Numbered from the stretch's first letter, positions 36,800 through 48,319 are shown. The stretch: 63,256 nucleotides of DNA from Rhynchopus sp. YZ270_cl-10 (GCA_964035575.1 CAXIVB010000003.1:1-63256); one strand, 5' to 3'. Notes: generated by a model from the letters alone, not told the origin. Made by a program: numbers and translations.

Positions 36800-36918
36800 G
36801 GATTCGGCCATACTCTGGTGAATACACCTCATCCCGCCTGATTTGAGAAGTTAAGCACCAGCAGGCCTGGATAGTACTGGCGTGGGTGACCAGCTGGGAA
36901 GTCCGGGTGCTTGAATCC
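36800..36918 (+). rRNA. 5S rRNA: 5S rRNA (unit 2, copy 3)
   Basis: Same as 5156-5274. Confidence 0.97.
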
Positions 36919-37001
36919 TTTTTTCCTTATTTGTGGTGTAACACACAGAAGTTGGTTGAAAAGTGAACTGATAGTATTCAGCGCAAAGCATGATTATTGA
37001 A

Positions 37002-37073
37002 GGGTATATAGCTCAGTGGTAGAGCATTCGGCTGCAGTCCGAACGGTCCCTGGTTCGAACCCGGGTGTGCCCT
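37002..37073 (+). tRNA. tRNA-Cys-GCA: tRNA-Cys(GCA) (unit 2)
   Basis: Copy of 5358-5429. Confidence 0.97.
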
Positions 37074-37174
37074 CTCTTTTTGTTTCAAGACCAGATTTTC
37101 TCTTGAGTGTTACTTCTCCCTTTTTGGTTTTGAATTCCATCCCCACCTTGTAAAGATTCGTTTAAGAAATGTAA

Positions 37175-37247
37175 GGGGGTTTAGCTCAAATGGTAGAGCG
37201 CTCGCTCAGCATGCGAGAGGTAGAGGGATCGATACCCTCAATCTCCA
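37175..37247 (+). tRNA. tRNA-Ala-AGC: tRNA-Ala(AGC), C33 (unit 2)
   Basis: Copy of 5531-5603; C33 retained. Confidence 0.96.
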
Positions 37248-37338
37248 AACATTTTTTGGCTTGGAAACACTGTTGTGATATTTCCAGATCTCAATTCTTT
37301 TTGGTACCAAAGAAAAAGAAGGAAGCGACAGAATTGTA

Positions 37339-37410
37339 TCTCCTATGGTGTAGTGGTTAGCACTCGAGACTCTGAATCTCGCGACCGCGGTTCGAATCCG
37401 CGTAGGAGAA
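37339..37410 (+). tRNA. tRNA-Gln-CTG: tRNA-Gln(CTG) (unit 2)
   Basis: Copy of 5695-5766. Confidence 0.97.
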
Positions 37411-37503
37411 CTTTCCTTTTTCTCCGTTTCGTCCCTTGTTATTCTCCTCTATGACTGTTTGAAACACATTCCCACTTTCATATTCTTGTTGGCTTTTATT
37501 GAA

Positions 37504-37585
37504 GGCGAGATGGCCGAGTGGTCTAAGGCGCCAGGTTAAGGCCCTGGTCCCTTCGGGGGCGTGGGTTCAAACCCCACTCTCGTCA
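37504..37585 (+). tRNA. tRNA-Leu-AAG: tRNA-Leu(AAG) (unit 2)
   Basis: Copy of 5860-5941. Confidence 0.97.
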
Positions 37586-37674
37586 CTTGTTGTTCTTTTT
37601 CTTTTTCATTTTCAATCCATCCATTTTGTTTTGTTTTCAAGATTGTGCAAAACACAAAAAGCACACTTGTCAGG

Positions 37675-37747
37675 TCCTCCTTGGCGCAGTCGGTAGCGCG
37701 TCAGGCTGTTAACCTGCAGGTCGTTGGTTCGAACCCAACAGGAGGAG
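37675..37747 (+). tRNA. tRNA-Asn-GTT: tRNA-Asn(GTT) copy 1 (unit 2)
   Basis: Copy of 6031-6103. Confidence 0.97.
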
Positions 37748-37806
37748 ACTTTTTTCCCTTCTCAAACCATTTTCTGTTCTTTGCAAAAGTCATAAAAAAC
37801 TGGGAA

Positions 37807-37888
37807 GGCGAGATGGCCGAGCGGTCTAAGGCGCCAGGTTTAGGCCCTGGTCTCTTCGGAGGCGTGGGTTCAAACCCCACTCTCGTCA
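37807..37888 (+). tRNA. tRNA-Leu-TAG: tRNA-Leu(TAG) (unit 2)
   Basis: Copy of 6163-6244. Confidence 0.97.
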
Positions 37889-37952
37889 CGTTATTACCAT
37901 TTTTCCGCAGAAAACCTACCTCTTGTGGAAAACACTTCCGGTCATTATTGTA

Positions 37953-38025
37953 GCAGCTATCGTCTAGTGGTTAGGACGCTCGCCTCACACGCGAGAGATC
38001 GTCGGTTCAATCCCGACTAGCTGTA
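37953..38025 (+). tRNA. tRNA-Val-CAC: tRNA-Val(CAC) (unit 2)
   Basis: Copy of 6309-6381. Confidence 0.97.
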
Positions 38026-38113
38026 ATTTCTTTTTCAACTTTCCTTCACATTTTCGCAATGCAACGATTGAAAAGATGTCCCCATGCAGATAATAGTTTT
38101 GCCTACTATCAGA

Positions 38114-38185
38114 TCCGCTGTAGTATAGTGGTTAGAACAGCCGGCTCTCACCCGGCAGACCGGGGTTCAATTCCCCGCAGCGGAA
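38114..38185 (+). tRNA. tRNA-Glu-CTC: tRNA-Glu(CTC) (unit 2)
   Basis: Copy of 6470-6541. Confidence 0.97.
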
Positions 38186-38279
38186 AATACCTTTTTTTAG
38201 ACCAAGTTTTGGAGAGAAGAATTTCTGACTTTTGAATAATAACACCATCATGTAAATCTGGATGAAGAAAATAATCAGT

Positions 38280-38351
38280 GGCTTAGTGGTCTAGTGGCAT
38301 GATTCTCGCTTCGGGTGCGAGAGGTCCAGGGTTCGATTCCCTGCTGAGCCC
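38280..38351 (+). tRNA. tRNA-Pro-CGG: tRNA-Pro(CGG) (unit 2)
   Basis: Copy of 6636-6707. Confidence 0.97.
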
Positions 38352-38566
38352 CTCTTTTTATTCAGGTACTTTTCTTGCTTGGGAATTGTTTAGAAAAATT
38401 ATGTCCACATCTTTTCGACCACCAAAATCCCAAGATGAGGAAGTTTGGAAAAGTGTATTTTTGTGAAAGTATTTTGCCATATCTTTGTTGTCACCAAAAT
38501 CCCAAGATAGTGAGAGAATCTTGAAAAATGATTTTCCATATTTTCACTTCCCAGTGAAAAAGAGAA

Positions 38567-38639
38567 TACCCATGGTGGGGATCGAACCCACAATCTTTCG
38601 CTTAGGAAGCGAACGCCTTATCCATTGGGCTACACGGGC
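38567..38639 (-). tRNA. tRNA-Arg-CCT: tRNA-Arg(CCT) (unit 2)
   Basis: Copy of 6923-6995. Confidence 0.97.
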
Positions 38640-38745
38640 CTAATAGTTTTACCTTCTTTCCTTTTCTCTGGGGTGGTCAAATTTAGGACAAGAGACTTTT
38701 CTGCATGACCACCCCACAATGATTCTTTGGTTTAAATGAATGTGA

Positions 38746-38818
38746 GCCTCCCTAGCTCAGTCGGTAGAGCGCAAGGCCCTTAACCTTGTGGTCGCGGGTT
38801 CGAGCCCCGCGGGAGGTG
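38746..38818 (+). tRNA. tRNA-Lys-CTT: tRNA-Lys(CTT) copy 1, C33 (unit 2)
   Basis: Copy of 7102-7174; C33 retained. Confidence 0.96.
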
Positions 38819-39157
38819 CTTTTCTTTTTGAATGCTTACGATTTTGCAGGTTTCTGAGATTTTGAGGCAAATGAAAACCAAAAAATATTTCCTCCACTTG
38901 ATCTCAGTTCTGTTTCGTTGGCAAGTTGAGAGTGGAATTTGGGTGAAAATATGTGTTTTCCGAACCAACACAGGACTCCCACCGACCGGTGTAGGTTTTG
39001 CGTTCAACCAGGTGTGAACTGCTTCCACTCGCGAAAAGTGCCAGACCCTTTTGCTGGGGATAGCACGTTTCAGCCCCACAACTTATCTCCTTTCTGGGCA
39101 AGTCCAGTGTGCTCAGCTGCCGCTTCTTGGCGACTCACCAGTACAGAGTGGTGGAAT

Positions 39158-39483
39158 CCAGCACAGAATGGAATGGCTGGGAAATCCTTAGCAATCCATA
39201 ATTCAGATGGAAAAACTCCTGACCCAGCTATTGAATTTTCGGATCATTTTCTCAGTCACAATGCAAGCACAGAATGGAAACCAAAACCAAGCACAGAATG
39301 GAACACGGCTATAAGACTCCAGCCATTCCATTCTGTGCTGGTTTTTCGTTTCCTTTCTGTGCTTGCATTGTGACTGAGAAAATGATCTGAAAATTCAATA
39401 CCCGGGTCAGGAGTTTTTTTTTCCACTCCTAACAAATCCTTACAGTAAGCCTATAAGTCTCCAGCCATTCCATTCTGTGCTGG
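39158..39483. repeat. Foldback element (unit 2)
   Basis: Copy of 7514-7839. Confidence 0.7.
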
Positions 39484-39636
39484 TTTTTGGAGCCCATTCT
39501 GTGAGCACTCGCTCGGGCCTGTACTGGAGTATAGCGGCCAGGCCATCTCCCTTCTGCGTTCCTGCCTGTCACATCCAGTGCTCAGTTGCTGCTTCTTCAG
39601 CACAACCGCATCACATCACATCACCAAAAAATAGAA

Positions 39637-39708
39637 AGGCAACTGGGGGGATCGAACCCCCGACCCTTGGTTTACAAGACCAATGCTCTGCCACTGAGCT
39701 AAATCGCC
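39637..39708 (-). tRNA. tRNA-Thr-TGT: tRNA-Thr(TGT) (unit 2)
   Basis: Copy of 7993-8064. Confidence 0.97.
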
Positions 39709-39790
39709 GCTGATTAAGATGCTTTTGCTGTTTCTCCTGCGAAGAAGTTTTTCAAGACAACACAGAAAGGAAAGTGTGTAAAAAAAGAAA

Positions 39791-39861
39791 TGACCCTAGA
39801 CGGAATCGAACCGCCGTTGATGGATTTGGAATCCATAGTGCTACCGCTACACCATAGGGCC
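39791..39861 (-). tRNA. tRNA-Trp-CCA: tRNA-Trp(CCA) (unit 2)
   Basis: Copy of 8147-8217. Confidence 0.96.
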
Positions 39862-39870
39862 CATGATTTA

Positions 39871-41814
39871 GGTATGTCGGGCGCACAGGGGGGTACCCTA
39901 ATCGGGCGCACAGGGGGGTACCCTAATCGGGCGCACAGGGGGGTCCCTAATCGGGCGCACAGGGGGGTCATTTCCTAATCGGGCGCACAGGGGGGTCGGC
40001 TAATCGGGCGCACAGGGGGGTCCCCCTAATCGGGCGCACAGGGGGGTCGCCTAATCGGGCGCACAGGGGGGTACTCCTAATCGGGCGCACAGGGGGGTCG
40101 GCTAATCGGGCGCACAGGGGGGTGGTTTTTTTGAAATATTTTGTTCAACATGACTTATCGTGCAAAAATTTTTTTGAGACCTCAACCCAAGGGGGGAAGA
40201 CTACTGGTGGTAAAATTTGGTGGTGGAAAATTTTTTTGGTACACTGGGATCACACAGGCTTAGTGACCACACCAGCCAGATAACGCAACCTAGAACCAGC
40301 TAGGTCCCGCGCACCCGCACCCACCAGCCGGCTTAGTGACTACACCAGCCAGATAACGCAACCTAGAACCAGCTAGGTCCCGCGCACCCGCACCCACCAG
40401 CCGGCTTAGTGACCACACCAGCCAGATAACGCAACCTAGAACCAGCTAGGTCCCGCGCACCCGCACCCACCAGCCGGCTTAGTGACCACACCAGCCAGAT
40501 AACGCAACCTAGAACCAGCTAGGTCCCGCGCACCCGCACCCACCAGCCGGCTTAGTGACCACACCAGCCAGATAACGCAACCTAGAACCAGCTAGGTCCC
40601 GCGCACCCGCACCCACCAGCCAGCTTATTGACCACACCAGCCAGATAACGTAACCTAGAACCCGCAAACCCGCGCACCCGTCAACCCGCAAACCCGCACA
40701 ACCACCAGCCAGATAACGCAACCTAGAACCAGCTAGGTCCCGCGCACCCGCACCCACCAGCCGGCTTAGTGACCACACCAGCCAGATAACGCAACCTAGA
40801 AGCAGCTAGGTCCCGCGCACCCGCACCCACCAGCCAGCTTAGTGACCACACCAGCCAGATAACGCAACCTAGAACCAGCTAGGTCCCGCGCACCCGCACC
40901 CACCAGCCAGCTTATTGACCACACCAGCCAGATAACGTAACCTAGAACCAGCTAGGTCCCGCGCACCCGCACCCACCAGCCAGCTTATTGACCACACCAG
41001 CCAGATAACGTAACCTCGAACCCGCAAACCCGCGCACCCGTCAACCCGCAAACCCGCACAACCACGAGCCAGATAACGCAACCTAGAACGAGATAACGTT
41101 GACTAAACGAACACGAAGGTATGTAAGAGAATGACACAAACCTGCAAGACATATGTGGAGGATCTCTCTGAGGATTGAATCCGAGACCGCGAGATTTGTT
41201 GACCTGAGTTGTAACCACTTGGCTACTAAGTCTCACATAAGGATTTCACATACTGGTCACCCACGCCAGTACTATCCAGGCCTACTGGTACTTAACTTCT
41301 CAACTCTGTAGGGACAGGGTGTATTCACCCGTACACTGGTGAATGCGCCTCATCCCACCTGATTTGAGAAGTTAAGCACCAGCAGGCCTGGATAGTACTG
41401 GCGTGGGTGACCAGTATGTGAAATCCTAATGTGAGACTAAGTAGCCAAGTGGTTACCACTCAGGTCAACAAGTCTTTCATCGCAGGTTCAATACCCGGAG
41501 CGGATACCTTTTCCTAATCGGGCGCACAGGGGGGTCATTTCCTAATCGGGCGCACAGGGGGGTCGGCTAATCGGGCGCACAGGGGGGTCCCCCTAATCGG
41601 GCGCACAGGGGGGTCGCCTAATCGGGCGCACAGGGGGGTCCTCCTAATCGGGCGCACAGGGGGGTCGGCTAATCGGGCGCACAGGGGGGTCCCTAATCGG
41701 GCGCACAGGGGGGTTTTAGCCGGGCTCTTAATAGCCGTAAAACCCCCCTGTGCGCCCGATTAGGGACCCCCCTGTGCGCCCGATTAGGGGACCCCCCTGT
41801 GCGCCCGACTGGCC
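39871..41814 (+). mobile_element. Non-autonomous TIR element, copy 1 (unit 2)
   Basis: Copy of 8227-10243 with the same ATGATTTA flanks. It is 73 bp shorter because one minisatellite repeat is missing. Confidence 0.8.
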
Positions 41815-41898
41815 ATGATTTAGGGCTTCAATGCGTTTAGCATGAAGGTGGAAATTTTGCTGAAAATCCCACACAAAGGAAAAAGACACACAAAAAAG

Positions 41899-41971
41899 TG
41901 CGAGGTGCCAGGATCGAACTGACGACCTTAGGATTATGGGACCTACGCGCTCCCGACTGCGCCAACCTCGC
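41899..41971 (-). tRNA. tRNA-Met-CAT: Elongator tRNA-Met(CAT), C33 (unit 2)
   Basis: Copy of 10328-10400; C33 retained. Confidence 0.94.
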
Positions 41972-42095
41972 CTTGATATTATCGTATCATTAAGAAATAC
42001 ATGGGGTGCAAATTTCTACAGGTTTGTGTGGCAAAAAAATTTTTTTGAGCCAAAAAATTTTATGGGCTTCTGTGAAAACAATGACAGTTGTAGAA

Positions 42096-42179
42096 CCTCT
42101 CGTAGCTCAATTGGTAGAGCGCTCGACTGTAGAATACTCGGTTATCGAGCGGTCGCTGGTTCGATTCCGGCCGAGAGGA
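42096..42179 (+). tRNA. tRNA-Tyr-GTA: tRNA-Tyr(GTA) with intron (unit 2)
   Basis: Copy of 10525-10608, same 11-nt intron. Confidence 0.96.
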
Positions 42180-42257
42180 TTTTTTTTCGTTTTCGTGTTC
42201 CAGATTATTTTCTGCAAACAGATGACTGCCTAAAAACAAAGAACGGTGAGAATTACA

Positions 42258-42339
42258 GCAGTCGTATCCAAGTGGTTACGGAGGTGGACTAGAAATCCAT
42301 TGGGCTCTGCCCGCGCAGGTTCAAGTCCTGCCGACTGCG
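42258..42339 (+). tRNA. tRNA-Ser-AGA: tRNA-Ser(AGA) (unit 2)
   Basis: Copy of 10687-10768. Confidence 0.97.
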
Positions 42340-42437
42340 ATTCATTTTTTGTTCACAAATTTTCGTGCATTTTCGTCGTTTCTGTGCTCATTTTAGACCA
42401 TTTTGATGCGCGAAAATAAATCAGAGTGAAGATTGTA

Positions 42438-42509
42438 TCCTCGGTAGTATAGAGGTCAGTATTTCCGCCTGTCACGCGGAAGACCCGGGTTCAATTCCCG
42501 GCCGGGGAA
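42438..42509 (+). tRNA. tRNA-Asp-GTC: tRNA-Asp(GTC) copy 1 (unit 2)
   Basis: Copy of 10867-10938. Confidence 0.97.
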
Positions 42510-42571
42510 TTCTTTTTTGTACAGGGCTCCCACTCATTGTTTCGTTTCTTTTCTGATGAAAATCAAATCAG

Positions 42572-42644
42572 GCCCCGTTGGCGCAATGGATAGCGCGTTG
42601 GACTTCGAATCCAAAGGTTGCGGGTTCGAGTCCCGCACGGGGTT
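42572..42644 (+). tRNA. tRNA-Arg-TCG: tRNA-Arg(TCG) (unit 2)
   Basis: Copy of 11001-11073. Confidence 0.97.
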
Positions 42645-42914
42645 AACTTTTTGAACATTGTTTTTTTGAACTTTTTTGAAAACACAAAAAAGTGAGGTTG
42701 GTGTCAAGTGAAATCACAGTGGAACAACAGATACAAATTTGGGTCCAGTGGGAAGGGGTCTCCCAGGAATTTTGGATTTTTTGGCAGTCAACCCATCCAG
42801 AAGAACCTTAAAAAATCTTGGGAAAAACTTGAAAACTGGAAATTCTTTGAAAAGCTGACATTTCAGAATTTTTTTCTGAACATGAAAATTTTACTTCCTC
42901 CTAAAAAAAAGAAC

Positions 42915-42986
42915 TGCACTTACCGGGAGTCGAACCCGGGCCGCTCGCTTGGAAGGCGAGAATACTAACCGTTATACCATAAGTGC
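42915..42986 (-). tRNA. tRNA-Gly-TCC: tRNA-Gly(TCC) (unit 2)
   Basis: Copy of 11344-11415. Confidence 0.97.
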
Positions 42987-43075
42987 TGTTACTTTCATGC
43001 AAAGTGTTTTCTTTGTGGGGGGCAATTTCAAAATAAAAAAAATTTGAAATTGTTCAAATTGCCCAAAAAAAGAAG

Positions 43076-43147
43076 CAACCGTGGCAGGACTCGAACCTGC
43101 AACCGCCTGATCCGTGGTCAGGCGCTCTTCCATTGAGCCACACGGTC
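43076..43147 (-). tRNA. tRNA-Arg-ACG: tRNA-Arg(ACG), C33 (unit 2)
   Basis: Copy of 11505-11576; C33 retained. Confidence 0.95.
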
Positions 43148-43234
43148 CATGTCTTTAGGCAATAGTATTTTTTATGTGGCCTGCATATTTTTGGAGTTGG
43201 AAAAAATGAAAATGGTTGATTGCACAGCTAAAAA

Positions 43235-43306
43235 AGCGGTTACCGAGAATTGAACTCGGGTCTCCCGTGCCACAAACGGGTGTTCTAACCACTAAACCAT
43301 AACCGC
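43235..43306 (-). tRNA. tRNA-His-GTG: tRNA-His(GTG) (unit 2)
   Basis: Copy of 11664-11735. Confidence 0.97.
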
Positions 43307-43422
43307 TTGAATATTCCCACTTATTGGGATCTCAGAAAGGGTTTTATTTCCTGGGATATTGTGAAATATTTTTCAAACATGCAACGAGCGGCAACTCGAG
43401 CACAATTTCGACTAATATCGTA

Positions 43423-43493
43423 GCGTAATTGGTCTAGTGGTAGAATGGCCCCCCGCCACGGGGTCGGCCCGGGTTCGATTCCCGGATTACGCA
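43423..43493 (+). tRNA. tRNA-Gly-GCC: tRNA-Gly(GCC), C33 (unit 2)
   Basis: Copy of 11852-11922; C33 retained. Confidence 0.95.
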
Positions 43494-43847
43494 CTCTCTT
43501 TTTGCGTTTGGCAAAAGCAAAACAATATGTTTCGGACAGTTTCAGGTCGGTCACAAACTCGTTCAAAACGAAAAAGTGGAAATGATATGTACTCTTTCTT
43601 GCGTAAGGATTATTAGTAGAGAAAAAAATTTCTTGTCTGATGATACGGGTTTTTGCTCGACATAGTTTGCGAGTAAGTCAGTTCGGTCACAACTTCCATC
43701 ACAATTGCAAAAAAAATTGGGACTACAACATGTTCATAAACCCAACCTGACTTACATGTTTATTTCTTCACAAAATTCCCAGTAAATAAACATGCACATC
43801 AGTATGGCCGGTGCGCTGGTCAGAGACATCACGTTTGCGGGCCAACC

Positions 43848-44117
43848 CCTCTGTGCGCCCGATTAGGAACCCCCCTGTGCGCCCGATTAGGGACCCCCCT
43901 GTGCGCCCGGTTAGCTTTACCCCCCTGTGCGCCCGATTAGGAATATCCCCCTGTGCGCCCGATAAGCTTACCCCCCTGTGCGCCCGATTAGGAACCCCCC
44001 TGTGCGCCCGATTAGCTTACCCCCCTGTGCGCCCGATTAGGGACCCCCCTGTGCGCCCGGTTAGCTTTACCCCCCTGTGCGCCCGATTAGGAATATCCCC
44101 CTGTGCGCCCGATTAGG
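43848..44117 (-). repeat. Solo 25-bp satellite array (unit 2)
   Basis: Copy of 12277-12546. Confidence 0.8.
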
Positions 44118-44615
44118 AACCACTCTGTGCACCTACCTAGTCACTGTGACCAGGTGCCCCTACTAATATGCCTTACCAATATGGCCTGGGCTGTGGTATG
44201 TCGGGTGTACTACATGCTGGGACCTAAAGAGGAACCACATGCTGGAACACGGCTTTAAGCCCCCACCCATTTCAGCTGTGGTTCCTACTGTGCCCAGTCA
44301 CTGTGACCAGGTGCCTGGTCAGATCTGACCAGGTACCCTTACTAATATGCCTGACCAATATGGCCAGGGGTGGTATGTCGGGTGCACAAGGGAGTTTCAC
44401 GATGGGTTATCTTATGCACAGGTACAGTGGATGTAGAAAACCCACAAACCCATTGTGTGTGGGTTTTCTGGCATAGGACTGTATGGAAAGTGCACGGGTC
44501 CACCACAGTACAACCAGTCATGCACCAAGGGACACTGGCTGTTTTATCACTTTTTGAACTTTTTTAGACACTGCCAAACCTTCTCCATAATCTGAGATCT
44601 TGGGAAACAAGATAA
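44118..44615. repeat. Degenerate repeats (unit 2)
   Basis: Copy of 12547-13044. Confidence 0.6.
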
Positions 44616-44687
44616 GCTCGTGTGGCGCAATGGAAGCGCGTCGGTTCCCGACGCCGGAGGTTGCGGGTTCGATCCCCGCCGCGAGTA
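44616..44687 (+). tRNA. tRNA-Arg-CCG: tRNA-Arg(CCG), C33 (unit 2)
   Basis: Copy of 13045-13116; C33 retained. Confidence 0.95.
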
Positions 44688-44824
44688 CTTTTTATTCATT
44701 CCAAAATATTTTTAGATTTCCTTCTTCTCAGAGATTTCTTGTCACAAAACTTTGCCAAATTGAAAATTCAGAAATGCGAAAATATCAAAAAACAGCTCCG
44801 AAATTTGAAAGCAATCAAAAAGGA

Positions 44825-44896
44825 TTCCCCCTCCGGGGTTTGAACCCGGGTCGCCTGGGTGAAAGCCAGGTATACTAACCACTGTACTAAAGGGGA
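44825..44896 (-). tRNA. tRNA-Glu-TTC: tRNA-Glu(TTC) (unit 2)
   Basis: Copy of 13254-13325. Confidence 0.97.
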
Positions 44897-44994
44897 GGTG
44901 ATACTTAGGCACAATCCAAAAAGGGTACTTTTGTGCAAGCTACACGGAGTTTCAAACGAAAAAAAAAATTAAAAATGAAAATCCAAAAAGACAA

Positions 44995-45066
44995 GGGCTC
45001 GGCGGGGAATTGAACCCCGGACCTCTCGCACCCTAAGCGAGAATCATGCCACTAGACCACCGAGCC
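44995..45066 (-). tRNA. tRNA-Pro-AGG: tRNA-Pro(AGG) (unit 2)
   Basis: Copy of 13424-13495. Confidence 0.97.
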
Positions 45067-45180
45067 ACGAATTCTCTCGCATTCTCTTCGTAACGCGGCC
45101 ATATGTTTCCATCATTCCTTGTGTGTGTTTTCGTTTTGAATAAGGTCCCCATGTAAATGCTGTCTTCGCTAACAATCAGA

Positions 45181-45253
45181 TCCTCCTTGGCGCAGTCGGT
45201 AGCGCGTCAGGCTGTTAACCTGCAGGTCGTTGGTTCGAACCCAACAGGAGGAG
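45181..45253 (+). tRNA. tRNA-Asn-GTT: tRNA-Asn(GTT) copy 2 (unit 2)
   Basis: Copy of 13610-13682. Confidence 0.97.
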
Positions 45254-45509
45254 ATTTTTCATTTTTTTGAGTTTTTGACTCTATTTTTTAATTTTGAGCT
45301 AAAAATCCACATTGTGTGTCATCTTGATGTTGGAACTATTTTTCAGGATTTCCAAGGTTGTCCCACCAAAAAAACCAAACATCTTTGGATGCTGACATAA
45401 CTTGAAGATTCTTGACCTGAAGATAAAACAGATTTTGTCAGGTTTTTTTTTTGAGTTTGAAAAAGTTCAGAACAGAATGAAAAAAGGGATCGATGCAGTG
45501 TATAAAAAA

Positions 45510-45591
45510 CGCGAACGGCAAGGTTCGAACTTGCGCATGCAGAGCACACTCGCTTAGCAGGCGAGCCCCGTAACCACTTGGGTACGTCCGC
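45510..45591 (-). tRNA. tRNA-Ser-GCT: tRNA-Ser(GCT) (unit 2)
   Basis: Copy of 13939-14020. Confidence 0.97.
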
Positions 45592-45810
45592 TTAATTACC
45601 TGTCAGTACTTAGGACGAAGCTTGTACTTTGTTTAACGACACGTTAGTGATCACTTGCGTGGTCACCAAAAATCATCGCAATTGTGACCACCAAAAAAAA
45701 TTTTTGGGCACGATTTCGCACGATGGCGGGCTCATTGCACGACGGCCGACACACCATGTTTTCTCACAAATAAAAAAAATCCAGAAAAATTCAGGTATCA
45801 ATACAAAAAG

Positions 45811-45883
45811 CACCTCCCGCGGGGCTCGAACCCGCGACCACAAGGTTAAGGGCCTTGCGCTCTACCGACTGAGCTAGGGAGGC
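45811..45883 (-). tRNA. tRNA-Lys-CTT: tRNA-Lys(CTT) copy 2, C33 (unit 2)
   Basis: Copy of 14240-14312. Confidence 0.96.
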
Positions 45884-45985
45884 TCATATTAACTTAAATC
45901 AAAGAATCAACATGGGGTACTTGTGTGTACCTGCAGCCACCAAATTTTCCATCGTTGTTGCGTGAACAAAAGGATCCGGATTATC

Positions 45986-46057
45986 TCTCCTATGGTGTAG
46001 TGGTTAGCACCCTGGACTTTGAATCCAGTAGCCGCGGTTCAAACCCGCGTGGGAGAA
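45986..46057 (+). tRNA. tRNA-Gln-TTG: tRNA-Gln(TTG) (unit 2)
   Basis: Copy of 14415-14486. Confidence 0.97.
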
Positions 46058-46172
46058 CTTTTCTTTTTCCAAGTGTTTTCAATATTTTTTGGAGCTTTGT
46101 CACACACATCTTCAATCTTTGCATTTGATGGCAAAAACATAAATCACAGAAATCAAACGAAAAGGTAAAGAA

Positions 46173-46254
46173 CGCTGACGGCAGGGTTCGAACCTGCGCG
46201 GGCAGAGCCCAGTGGATTTCAAGTCCACCTCCGTAACCACTTGGATACGTCAGC
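46173..46254 (-). tRNA. tRNA-Ser-TGA: tRNA-Ser(TGA) (unit 2)
   Basis: Copy of 14602-14683. Confidence 0.97.
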
Positions 46255-46331
46255 ATAGTTGAGGAAGTACAACGCCCCAGATCCTGAAAATGGGCACAAA
46301 AAAGAGAATCCAATCGATCCAAAAAAGTAGG

Positions 46332-46403
46332 CACCCGCCGTGGGGATCGAACCCACGACCATTGGATTAAAAGTCCAACGCTCTACCGCTGAGCTAGGCG
46401 GGC
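46332..46403 (-). tRNA. tRNA-Lys-TTT: tRNA-Lys(TTT) (unit 2)
   Basis: Copy of 14761-14832. Confidence 0.97.
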
Positions 46404-46518
46404 ATTCGTTTTAAAGGAAAGAGTCAATTTCAAGGCTTGTTCAGTTCTTGAAAAAAAACTGACAAAAAAGACGAACAGAACGTGCCCCAAGTACCTCTCC
46501 TTGAGGGACATTTATCAG

Positions 46519-46590
46519 GGGCGTTTAGCTCAGTGGTAGAGCGCCCGTTCTGCATACGGGAGGCCGAGGGTTCGAACCCCTCAATGTCCA
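46519..46590 (+). tRNA. tRNA-Ala-TGC: tRNA-Ala(TGC), C33 (unit 2)
   Basis: Copy of 14948-15019; C33 retained. Confidence 0.96.
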
Positions 46591-46680
46591 TTTTTTTGCC
46601 ATATTTTGTTGATTATTTTTTGGTTGGGCCAGTCAAACACACAAAAATATGAACTGACATCATTGTGCAGTGCCTGCGAT

Positions 46681-47286
46681 GAGGATGTGTGTGATGGTCC
46701 AATTGGCGAGTCTGACCTCATAATGCGTTCAGGAACATCCAAATGACCCATTTTCCCAACGTTTTCACATTTTTGAGCATTTTGCTATTACGCAATAGTG
46801 GTACAATAGGCATTTTACTGGGTCATTTTAACCAACTCTATCAGGACACTTCTGATGCTCCAATTGGCGATTCTGACCTCATAATGGCTTCATGAGCAGC
46901 CGAATAACCCGTTTTCCCAATATTTTCACATTTTTGAACGTTTTGCCATTCGTGGAATGGTGGCACAAAAGTCATTTTAGTGGGTCATTTTCGCCAACTC
47001 GATCAGGGCACTTCTGGTGCTCCAATTTGCGGTTCTGACCTCATAATGGATTCAAGAGCACCCAAATAACCCATTTTCCCAACGTTTTCACATTTTAGAC
47101 TATTTTTGCTATTGCGGAATGGCAGTACAATAGGCAGTTTACTGGGTCATTTTCGCCAACTCGATCAGGATACTTCTGATGCTCTAATCACATCGTTTAA
47201 CCTCATAATGCATTCAGGAGCACCCAAATAACCCATTTTCCCAATGTTTTCGCATTTTTGACCACTTTGCTGTTGCAGAGTATCAG
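46681..47286. repeat. About 165-bp satellite, family A (unit 2)
   Basis: Copy of 15110-15715. Confidence 0.8.
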
Positions 47287-47375
47287 TAAGATGAGGTCAT
47301 GCAAATACAGTTTTGTGCACAATAGAAAAAAATAGTGTGTACCCCAGCTTGGCGATTCCTTTCGTCATTATTGTC

Positions 47376-47448
47376 GGTCGTGTAGCTCAGTCGGTAGAGC
47401 ATTGGTCTAATAAGCCAACGGTCCCAGGTTCGAGCCCTGTCACGACCA
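47376..47448 (+). tRNA. tRNA-Ile-AAT: tRNA-Ile(AAT) (unit 2)
   Basis: Copy of 15805-15877. Confidence 0.97.
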
Positions 47449-47528
47449 ATACTTTTTCTACTACTTTGACTTTGACCTGTTGTCAAAAAATGTTGGCCGT
47501 GTAAAAAATATGCATACCCTAAAACAAG

Positions 47529-47535
47529 GCCTCTT

Positions 47536-47584
<49 letters not shown>

Positions 47585-47601
47585 AATCCCAGGTGGAGGC
47601 A
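47529..47601 (+). tRNA. tRNA-Phe-GAA: tRNA-Phe(GAA) (unit 2)
   Basis: Copy of 15958-16030. Confidence 0.96.
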
Positions 47602-48245
47602 CTTCTCTTTTTTCCCCTCAACTCTAATAACAATTTTCAAGGTGCGCTGTGCTACTACATTGGAAAAGTGCGCTGTGCTACTACATCCCAATTTTTTGGA
47701 CGAAAATTTTTTGGTATGTCGGGCGCACAGCTCAGACCCCGATATGGGCGCACAGAACACCCCCCCATTGTGGGCGCACAGAACAGGCCCTCCGTTGTGG
47801 GCGCACAGCTCACTGTGTGCTGTGCAAGTTTCAGCATATGGCTTCTGGCAACAAAAACTTAAAAAAAAATTTTGGCCGAAAATTATTTTTTGGCCTGCAA
47901 TCAAGTTGAGCTGAGATGCTATGTAACATGTAAGTCAGTCTGTTTCATGTTTCCGCTGATCAAAGTTCGTTCGAGATGGAAAGGACTGAAAAGGAAGCAC
48001 ATGTGGAAAAGGAAGCACATGTGGAAATGTTAAGGAATCCCCACCCATTTCCGCATGTGCTTCCGGCAACAAAAACTGATTGCTCCGGGATTTGATTTTG
48101 GTACCATTTTTCACCAAATCCAAAAAAATTGGCAGAGTAGCACAGCCGCAAACGTTAGCATTATGACACGTGTTTGCGGATGTGCTCTCACCCCCAAAAA
48201 AAATGGGCAATACAAGGCCAAAAAACAAACGCACAAAAAGAAGTG
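47602..48245. repeat. Mixed short repeats and hairpins (unit 2)
   Basis: Copy of 16031-16674. Confidence 0.6.
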
Positions 48246-48319
48246 TACACCTATCCGGGTTTGAACCGGAGACCTCCTCGGTGTTAACGAGGCGTCATAA
48301 CCAACTAGACCATAGGTGC
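48246..48319 (-). tRNA. tRNA-Val-AAC: tRNA-Val(AAC) (unit 2)
   Basis: Copy of 16675-16748. Confidence 0.97.
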